Shown piece by piece: positions 31,074 through 36,371 of a stretch of 36,371 nt of DNA. The translations under genes and the position numbers were made by a program. A model generated the notes under the pieces. It made no database searches, was not told where the DNA came from, and saw only the letters and a program-made list of their open reading frames with translations. Within the stretch, counting starts at the first letter, position 1, and each line of letters opens with the position of its first letter. Source of the DNA: Oscillospiraceae bacterium (lineage in GTDB: Bacteria; Bacillota; Clostridia; Oscillospirales; Oscillospiraceae); contig SVLV01000003.1 of the NCBI GenBank assembly GCA_015067765.1, forward strand, positions 1 through 36,371. Reading direction: 5' to 3'.

Positions 31074-32477
31074 ATGAAGGGAAGATTTGACGAGAGCACA
31101 GCAATGCTGGACCACCTTTTGGGGGTGGGCCGCAGCTTTGATATGACCCGGCGGAGTCTGTGTATCGGCGGTCGGCGGGCAGTGCTGTGGGTGATCAACG
31201 GTTATGCCGAGGATGGACTGCTGGAACGGGCTATCTCCGCCTGGCGGGAGACAGGGCCGCTGGAGGAGGAACTGACCCTGCAGGCCTTTTTGGACCGGTA
31301 TGTGACGGTGTGCGATGCGGCGGTGGAGGAGGATCTGCAGAAGGCGGTGACGGCGGTATTCTCCGGCAAGTCACTGCTGGTGCTGGAAGGGCTGCCGGGG
31401 GGGATTCTGCTGGATGCCAAGCAGTTTCCCCTCCGCGGTGTGGAGGAACCCAATTCCAGTAAGGTGCTGCGGGGCAGCCATGACGGCTTCGTGGAGAGTC
31501 TGATGACCAATGCGGCACTTCTGCGCCGGCGGATCCGGGACCCGGCGCTGATACTGGAGCGACTGGTGGTGGGCGGCAGATCCCGGACGGATGTGGCTCT
31601 GTGCTACATGGAGGGGGAGGCGGACCCCGCAGTGGTGGATACCCTGCGGCAGAAGCTGCAGGCCATAGATGTGGGCTCGGTTGCCATGAGTCAGGAGAGT
31701 ATCTCCGAGGCCATCGTCCCCCGCCAGTGGTACAACCCCTTTCCCAAAGTCCGCTATACGGAGCGGCCGGACATGGCCACCGCCTCGGTGATGGAGGGCA
31801 GCGTCCTGTTGATGGTGGACAATAGCCCCGCGGTGATGGTGCTGCCGGTGTCCCTGTTTCAGTTTGCCGAGGAGGTCAATGATTATTACTTTCCGCCCCT
31901 GGTGGGATCCTATCTGCGTCTGGTGCGGGTGCTGGTGCTGCTGCTGACCATTTTCATCACGCCGCTGTGGTATCTGCTGGTGAAGGATCCGGGGCGGCTG
32001 CATACAGATCTGCATTTTCTGCTGATTCAGGATGAATACTTTGTGCCGCTGATCGTGCAGCTGCTGCTGGTGGAACTGATCGTGGACATTCTGAAACTGG
32101 CCTCCCTCAACACGCCGGACACACTGGGCAACTCCTTCAGCATGCTGGGGGCGCTGATCCTGGGGGATTTTGCGGTGCAGTCCCGGTGGCTGGTGCCGGA
32201 GGTACTGGTATATATGGCCTTTGTGGCCATTGCCAACTTCACCCAGCACAGCTTTGAGCTGGGGTATGCCTGCAAGCTCTGCCGTATGGCGCTGTTGGTG
32301 CTGATCTGGCTGCTGGATTGGTGGGGCTTCGGCCTGGGGGTGCTGGGCGTTGTGGTACTGCTGGCCACCAACCGTCCGCTGGTGGGAAAGGGGTATCTGT
32401 ATCCTCTGATCCCGTGGGATGGAAAGAAACTGTGGGCGCTGCTGCACCGGCGGCCCATCCACAAGAATAATACCTGA
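31074..32477 (+). CDS. GerA-family spore germination protein (SpoVAF-like)
   Basis: A 467-residue protein of the GerA family. The soluble N-terminal region covers about 1-270 (FSGKSLLVLEGLPGGILLDAKQFPLRGVEEP, GRSRTDVALCYMEGEADPAVVDTLRQKLQAIDV, then PKVRYTERPDMATASVMEGSVLLMVDNSPAVMVLP). About five membrane helices follow. No GerB or GerC partner gene is nearby. In Bacillus the stand-alone family member SpoVAF is forespore-made, so this looks more like SpoVAF than a three-part nutrient receptor. A sigma-G-like promoter supports forespore expression. The start is the ATG at 31074 after GGGGAGTGG. spoVA genes themselves are not in the window. Confidence 0.9.
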   Translation: MKGRFDESTAMLDHLLGVGRSFDMTRRSLCIGGRRAVLWVINGYAEDGLLERAISAWRETGPLEEELTLQAFLDRYVTVCDAAVEEDLQKAVTAVFSGKSLLVLEGLPGGILLDAKQFPLRGVEEPNSSKVLRGSHDGFVESLMTNAALLRRRIRDPALILERLVVGGRSRTDVALCYMEGEADPAVVDTLRQKLQAIDVGSVAMSQESISEAIVPRQWYNPFPKVRYTERPDMATASVMEGSVLLMVDNSPAVMVLPVSLFQFAEEVNDYYFPPLVGSYLRLVRVLVLLLTIFITPLWYLLVKDPGRLHTDLHFLLIQDEYFVPLIVQLLLVELIVDILKLASLNTPDTLGNSFSMLGALILGDFAVQSRWLVPEVLVYMAFVAIANFTQHSFELGYACKLCRMALLVLIWLLDWWGFGLGVLGVVVLLATNRPLVGKGYLYPLIPWDGKKLWALLHRRPIHKNNT

Positions 32478-32483
32478 TGACGG

Positions 32484-32517
32484 GCGCTGTTCTTTCGGGG
32501 ACAGCGCTTGTCTTTTT
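32484..32517 (+). terminator. Terminator of the GerA-family gene
   Basis: GCGCTGT (32484-32490) and ACAGCGC (32501-32507) form the stem, extended by imperfect pairs, followed by TTGTCTTTTT. Confidence 0.8.
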
Positions 32518-32528
32518 GCAGATTATCG

Positions 32529-32557
32529 TTGAGATGTGGGAGAAAATGTGGTATAAT
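32529..32557 (+). promoter_or_regulatory. Promoter of the HAD-MFS-GDPD-rsmD operon
   Basis: TTGAGA (32529-32534), 17-bp spacer, TATAAT (32552-32557), about 22 nt before the ribosome site. No other promoter is evident until the window end, so coaD probably shares this transcript. Confidence 0.78.
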
Positions 32558-32585
32558 GACCCATCAAACTTGGGGAGGTATGCCC

Positions 32586-33389
32586 GTGGGCCGTCTGACG
32601 GATAAGAGACTGTTTCTTTTGGATATGGACGGCACCATCTATCTGGATGAGGAAGTGTTTGCCGGAGTGCCGGAGTTTCTTCGCTATGTGAAGGAGATCG
32701 GCGGGCGGTATCTGTTTCTCACCAACAACTCCTCCAAGGGGATCGATGAGTATCTGGCCAAAATGCAGCGGTTGGGCCTGCCGGCCACGGAGGAGGATTT
32801 CCTCACCTCGGTGGATGCTACCATCCGCTACCTTCGACGGGAACATCCCGGTAAGCTCTGCTATGTGATGGGGACCCGATCCCTGCTGCGACAGCTGTCG
32901 GCGGCGGACATCCGGGTCACCGACCGGTTGGAGGATGGCATCGACCTGCTCCTGTGCGGCTTTGACCGGGAACTGACCTTTCAGAAACTGGAGGATGCCT
33001 GTATCCTGCTGAACCGGGAGGTGGACTTTGTGGCCACCAATCCCGATTGGGTGTGCCCCACCTGGTACGGCTCTGTGCCGGACTGCGGCAGTGTCTGTGA
33101 GATGCTGTTTCGCGCCACAGGCCGCAGGCCTGTGGTCATCGGAAAGCCCCAGCCGGAGATGGCCCTGCTGGCTATGGAACGCACCGGTTTTACAGCGGAG
33201 CAGACGGTGATGCTGGGGGATCGGCTTTACACCGATATCGCCTGCGGCGTCAATGCCGGGATAGACACGGTGTTCCTGCTGTCCGGTGAGGGCGTCATGG
33301 AGGACATCGACCAATACGATATTCATCCTACCTGGATCTATGACCATATCGAGAGATTCTACAACGATGTGAAGGAGAATAATCTATGA
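32586..33389 (+). CDS. HAD-IIA (NagD/AraL-like) phosphatase
   Basis: A 267-residue cytoplasmic sugar-phosphate-type phosphatase of HAD subclass IIA. Motif 1 is LLDMDGTIYLDEEVF (catalytic Asp pair), motif 2 FLTNNSS, motif 3 Lys in VVIGKPQPEM, and motif 4 MLGDRLYTDIACG. Substrates of this subclass are typically sugar phosphates, p-nitrophenyl phosphate or phosphoglycolate-like compounds. The start is taken as GTG at 32586, because GGGGAGG is 7-8 nt from it but nearly touches the ATG at 32580. Its stop overlaps the start of the MFS gene (ATGA), so the two are coupled and the phosphatase may act on what the transporter brings in. Confidence 0.92.
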   Translation: MGRLTDKRLFLLDMDGTIYLDEEVFAGVPEFLRYVKEIGGRYLFLTNNSSKGIDEYLAKMQRLGLPATEEDFLTSVDATIRYLRREHPGKLCYVMGTRSLLRQLSAADIRVTDRLEDGIDLLLCGFDRELTFQKLEDACILLNREVDFVATNPDWVCPTWYGSVPDCGSVCEMLFRATGRRPVVIGKPQPEMALLAMERTGFTAEQTVMLGDRLYTDIACGVNAGIDTVFLLSGEGVMEDIDQYDIHPTWIYDHIERFYNDVKENNL

Positions 33390-34936
33390 AGCTCAATTAC
33401 AAGCGCACATTGCTGGTCGGCTTTGCCTTCTTCCTGATCTGCGCCTTCTGGCAGGCCTATGACAACACCATCCCCCTGATCCTGACCAACAAGTTCGGCA
33501 TGAGCCAGACCTGGTCCGGCGGTATTATGGCTCTGGATAACATTCTGGCCCTGTTCATGCTGCCTCTGTTCGGCGCCATCTCCGACCGCTGCACCCACAA
33601 GCGCGGCCGCCGCACTCCCTTCATTGTGCTGGGTACGCTGGTGGCCTGCGTGTTGCTGCTGTGCCTGAGCTTTGTGGACAATGCCCAGCTGGGTAATCTG
33701 AAGAAGGTCTCCGCCATCGATGATCCCGCTGCTCTGCAGGAGATCTATGACCAGCAGGCCGATGCCGCACTGCTGACCCCCGACGGTGAGAAGTTTGTCC
33801 TCCGTGAGAAGTTCACGGCTCAGGAGTTCGCTGCTATCCGCAGCCAGGTGGAACGGGACGGCAAGACCGTCACCAATCCGGAGTATACCTCCTATGTGGT
33901 GCCTGCCCGGCAGGCCTATGCCTGGACCGTCACGGCTCAGAGTCCGGCCACGCTGGTGTTTTTTGTGATCGTGCTGCTGATGATCCTGATCTCCATGGCC
34001 ACCTTCCGCTCCCCGGCGGTGGCTCTGATGCCGGATGTGACCCTCAAGCCCTTGCGCTCCAAGGCCAATGCCATCATCAATCTGATGGGCACGGGCGGCG
34101 GTATTCTGGTGCTGGTGCTGGGCATCGTGTTTGCAACCGGCGCGGTGAAAAACAGTATGATGAGCTACATGGGTTACTTTGGCGTCATCGCGGCCATTAT
34201 GCTGGCGGCGCTGGTGGTGTTTATCCTCAATGTCAATGAGGTGGAGTGGGCCCGCGAGATGCATGAGCAGAGTCTTGCGCTGGGTCTGGAGGAAAACGAG
34301 GAACAGGCGGCCGGAACATCCCGGAAGCTGACCATGGCGGAGCTGAAGTCTCTGGTCTTTATCCTGCTGAGTATCGTGCTGTGGTTCTTTGGCTACAATG
34401 CCATTACCTCCAAGTACTCTGTCTATGCCAGCAACATCCTTCACAAGGATTATAATCTGACGCTGATCATTGCCCAGGCTGCGGCCATCGTGGCCTATCT
34501 GCCGGTGGGTATGATCGCCAGCAAGGTGGGCCGGAAAAAGACTATTCTGGCCGGTGTGGTGATGCTGACGGTTGCTTTCCTGGGCGGCAGCTTCATCACG
34601 GATACCAGTCCCACGCTGGTGATGAACTGTCTGTTCGCTCTGGCCGGCATTGCGTGGGCCACCATCAATGTCAACTCCTTCCCCATGGTGGTGGAGATGT
34701 GCTCCGGCGGCGATGTGGGCAAATATACCGGTTACTACTATACCGCCTCCATGGCGGCGCAGGTGGCCACCCCGCTGGTGTCCGGCTTCCTGATGGACCA
34801 TCTGGGCATGCGGGTCCTCTTCCCCTATGCCACGGTATTTGTGGCACTGGCCTTTGTGACCATGCTCTTCGTGCACCACGGTGACAGTAAGCCTGAGGCC
34901 AAGAAGGGGCTGGAGGCGCTGGAAGACGCGGAGTAA
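33386..34936 (+). CDS. MFS transporter (SLC45/GPH-like) with a large loop insertion
   Basis: A 516-residue major facilitator with 12 helices. It carries the family A motif DRCTHKRGRRTPFI (67-80), and a second such motif in KVGRKKT near 375. The FWQAYDNTIPLIL start and DRC-KRGRR-P pattern resemble SLC45-like and plant sucrose/proton symporters, so a sugar or glycoside substrate is likely but unproven. Between helix 3 and helix 4 a hydrophilic stretch of about 90 residues (about 97-186) replaces the usual short loop and should face outside. It is coupled to the HAD phosphatase by a 4-bp overlap; GDPD follows after 3 bp. Confidence 0.9.
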   Translation: MKLNYKRTLLVGFAFFLICAFWQAYDNTIPLILTNKFGMSQTWSGGIMALDNILALFMLPLFGAISDRCTHKRGRRTPFIVLGTLVACVLLLCLSFVDNAQLGNLKKVSAIDDPAALQEIYDQQADAALLTPDGEKFVLREKFTAQEFAAIRSQVERDGKTVTNPEYTSYVVPARQAYAWTVTAQSPATLVFFVIVLLMILISMATFRSPAVALMPDVTLKPLRSKANAIINLMGTGGGILVLVLGIVFATGAVKNSMMSYMGYFGVIAAIMLAALVVFILNVNEVEWAREMHEQSLALGLEENEEQAAGTSRKLTMAELKSLVFILLSIVLWFFGYNAITSKYSVYASNILHKDYNLTLIIAQAAAIVAYLPVGMIASKVGRKKTILAGVVMLTVAFLGGSFITDTSPTLVMNCLFALAGIAWATINVNSFPMVVEMCSGGDVGKYTGYYYTASMAAQVATPLVSGFLMDHLGMRVLFPYATVFVALAFVTMLFVHHGDSKPEAKKGLEALEDAE

Positions 34937-34939
34937 GCC

Positions 34940-35761
34940 ATGGGATATCTGGTGACTATGCTGATTCTGCTGGCGCTGCTGTATGTATGGATGCTGCGCT
35001 GCCGCAGAAATCATCCCCACTGGGAGAAACTGCAGGGTGTTCGTTTTGCCCACCGGGGCTACCATGATAAGCCTCAGATCCCGGAAAACTCCATGGCTGC
35101 CTTTCGTCGCGCCCGGGAGCGTGGCTGGGGGGTGGAGCTGGATGTCCATCTGACCCGGGACGGGGCGCTGGCTGTGATCCACGATGCCAGCCTGCTGCGC
35201 ACCGCGGGAGCAGATGTATACATCGAAGATCTGACGGTGGAGGAACTGAAGCAGTACCGCCTGGAGGGGACGCAGGAGCAGATCCCCCTGCTGGAGGAGG
35301 TGCTGGAGCTCTTCGCCGGAGGTCCGCCCATGGTGGTGGAGCTGAAGGCGGAGCGGGGCAACCACGACCGCCTGGCGGAGGCTGCCTGCCGCGTGCTGGA
35401 CCGGTATCCCGGCATCTATGCGGTGGAGTCCTTTGACCCCCGCTGCATCCGCTGGCTGTACCGGAACCGCCCGGAGATCCTGCGGGGTCAACTGAGTGCG
35501 GAGTACCTGAAGAATCCGGAAGGCATCCGCCTGCCGCGGCCTTTGATGTTTGCGCTGCAGAACCTTTTGAGCAATTGCCTGACCTGCCCCGATTTCATCG
35601 CCTACCGGGTGGAGGACCGCAGAAAACTGAGCCTGTGGCTATGCCGGAAGCTGTATGGGGTACGGGAGTTTAACTGGACGGTTACCGAAAAAGAAAAACT
35701 GTTGGAGATGGAGCGGCTGGGAAATCATGTGATTTTCGAGCGGTTCGATCCGGAGGAGTGA
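34940..35761 (+). CDS. Membrane-anchored glycerophosphodiester phosphodiesterase family protein
   Basis: A 273-residue GDPD-family enzyme, hydrolysing glycerophosphodiesters to glycerol-3-phosphate and an alcohol. An N-terminal helix (residues 3-20) anchors it. Catalytic features are HRG (38-40), PENS (48-51), Glu66 and Asp68 in ELDVHLTRDG, the His at 81 in VIHDASL, and the later VVELKAE. The length is on the long side, with a C-terminal segment (DRRKLSLWLCRKLYGV) of unknown role. Three bases after the MFS stop, it is in the same operon. The GGA-rich end of the MFS gene supplies its ribosome site. Confidence 0.92.
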   Translation: MGYLVTMLILLALLYVWMLRCRRNHPHWEKLQGVRFAHRGYHDKPQIPENSMAAFRRARERGWGVELDVHLTRDGALAVIHDASLLRTAGADVYIEDLTVEELKQYRLEGTQEQIPLLEEVLELFAGGPPMVVELKAERGNHDRLAEAACRVLDRYPGIYAVESFDPRCIRWLYRNRPEILRGQLSAEYLKNPEGIRLPRPLMFALQNLLSNCLTCPDFIAYRVEDRRKLSLWLCRKLYGVREFNWTVTEKEKLLEMERLGNHVIFERFDPEE

Positions 35762-35767
35762 AGTATC

Positions 35768-36319
35768 ATGCGTGTGATCACTGGGTCTGCCCGGGGCAGA
35801 CGGCTGAAGGAACTGGAGGGAATGGAGACCCGTCCCACCACCGGAAAGGTGAAGGAGAGCCTGTTTTCCATCATCCAGTTTGATATTGAGGGGCGGCGGG
35901 TGCTGGATCTGTTTGCCGGTACCGGCCAGTTGGGCATTGAAGCCCTCAGCCGCGGAGCGGCCTCGGCGGTGTTTGTGGAAAAACGCAGCGATGCGCTGCG
36001 GCTGATCCGGGAGAATCTGAAGACCTGTGATCTGGAGGACCGCGCCACGGTGAAGAGTGGGGACGGACTGGCCTATCTCAAGTCCGGTGAGAAGTTTGAT
36101 ATCATCTTCCTGGATCCCCCCTACGACTCCGATCTGCTGGAAAAATCGCTGGAACAGATCGCGGCATTTGACATTTGCCGTGAGCATGGTATGATACTGG
36201 CAGAGAGTGCGGCGGATAAGGTCCTGCCTCCGCTGGCGGCCCCCTACAAAATTTATCGGGAATATCGCTACGGAAAGATCAAGCTGACGGTGTATCATCG
36301 CGGCGGAAAAGAGGATTGA
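35768..36319 (+). CDS. rsmD: 16S rRNA (guanine966-N2)-methyltransferase RsmD
   Basis: A 183-residue RNA methyltransferase modifying G966 of 16S rRNA. The N-terminal RVITGSARGRRLK and TRPTTGKVKESLFSI signature is typical. Motif I is LDLFAGTGQLGIEALSRGA (46-64), and the catalytic motif IV is DPPY at 116-119. The length is normal. It starts 7 bp after the GDPD gene and precedes coaD, a pairing conserved in many Firmicutes. Confidence 0.96.
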   Translation: MRVITGSARGRRLKELEGMETRPTTGKVKESLFSIIQFDIEGRRVLDLFAGTGQLGIEALSRGAASAVFVEKRSDALRLIRENLKTCDLEDRATVKSGDGLAYLKSGEKFDIIFLDPPYDSDLLEKSLEQIAAFDICREHGMILAESAADKVLPPLAAPYKIYREYRYGKIKLTVYHRGGKED

Positions 36320-36324
36320 TCTCT

Positions 36325-36371
36325 ATGAAAATCGCAATTTACCCCGGCAGCTTCGACCCCATCACGTTGGG
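36325..36371 (+). CDS. coaD: Phosphopantetheine adenylyltransferase, partial (cut by window edge)
   Basis: The first 15-16 codons, MKIAIYPGSFDPITLG, match the N-terminus of CoaD, which converts 4'-phosphopantetheine to dephospho-CoA. The nucleotidyltransferase fold opens with this PGSFDP motif. The start is 5 nt after the rsmD stop, with AAGAGGA upstream. The remainder lies outside the window. Confidence 0.93.
   Translation, partial: MKIAIYPGSFDPITL

Noticed and set aside
33359-35491. 710-codon open frame on the minus strand across the MFS and GDPD genes
   Set aside because: No ribosome site, composition dominated by His, Gln and Gly, and strong real genes on the opposite strand.

Overview
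The window looks like a chromosomal stretch from a spore-forming, GC-rich Clostridia bacterium, most likely a gut Oscillospiraceae-type Firmicute. This is an inference from four things: consistent Shine-Dalgarno sites (AAGGAGG-like), vegetative TTGACA/TATAAT promoters, sporulation genes (a GerA-family protein behind a sigma-G-like promoter, a PdaB-like deacetylase, a SpoIID-domain protein), and Firmicute-specific families (YerC, NiaR, SPDTG-type sortase substrate). Most genes are housekeeping or envelope functions. No prophage or CRISPR is seen, and the only mobile DNA is the first codons of a transposase at the left edge.

Layout. 1-3.8 kb: transposase fragment behind a hairpin, a VanZ-like gene, then a likely niacin-salvage locus (nicotinamidase-like pncA, a stand-alone EIIC-type transporter, the NAD regulator NiaR, and a TVP38-type membrane gene). 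3.8-7.5 kb (minus): homoserine dehydrogenase, a YheO/DauR-type regulator and AsnRS. 7.5-8.5 kb (plus): DUF1294 and GNAT genes. 8.5-13.9 kb (minus): a two-gene ABC exporter with a large FtsX permease, a polysaccharide deacetylase and a small HTH protein. 14-16.4 kb (plus): a BrkB-type membrane protein and TrkA. 16.4-19.8 kb (plus): M29 aminopeptidase, YerC, a methyltransferase and Hsp33. 19.8-20.4 kb: five tRNA genes (Val, Asp, Phe, Gly, Cys) behind one strong promoter. 20.4-21.9 kb: a CPA2 antiporter with a GC-rich leader. 22-24.6 kb: a divergent XRE regulator and sortase-anchored surface protein, with a micro-ORF before the latter. 24.7-27.9 kb: a PlsC-like acyltransferase with a zinc ribbon, then a two-gene SpoIID/peptidoglycan-binding operon. 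27.9-29.4 kb (minus): TrkH. 29.5-36.4 kb (plus): DUF2156-GNAT fusion, GerA-family protein, HAD phosphatase/MFS/GDPD/RsmD operon, and the start of coaD.

How parts fit together. The clearest system is the NAD-precursor locus. The pncA-like promoter and the EIIC-like transporter promoter both carry the core TGTCTTGACA, each overlapping RNA polymerase contacts, and the NAD-responsive repressor gene niaR lies directly upstream of the transporter. This predicts that the EIIC-like protein, which has no visible phosphorylation domain, moves a niacin-type vitamer rather than a sugar. TrkA and TrkH, the two halves of a potassium uptake system, sit 11.6 kb apart on opposite strands. Three sporulation-linked units are scattered through the window, and two of them share a CATAGGRTG box just upstream.
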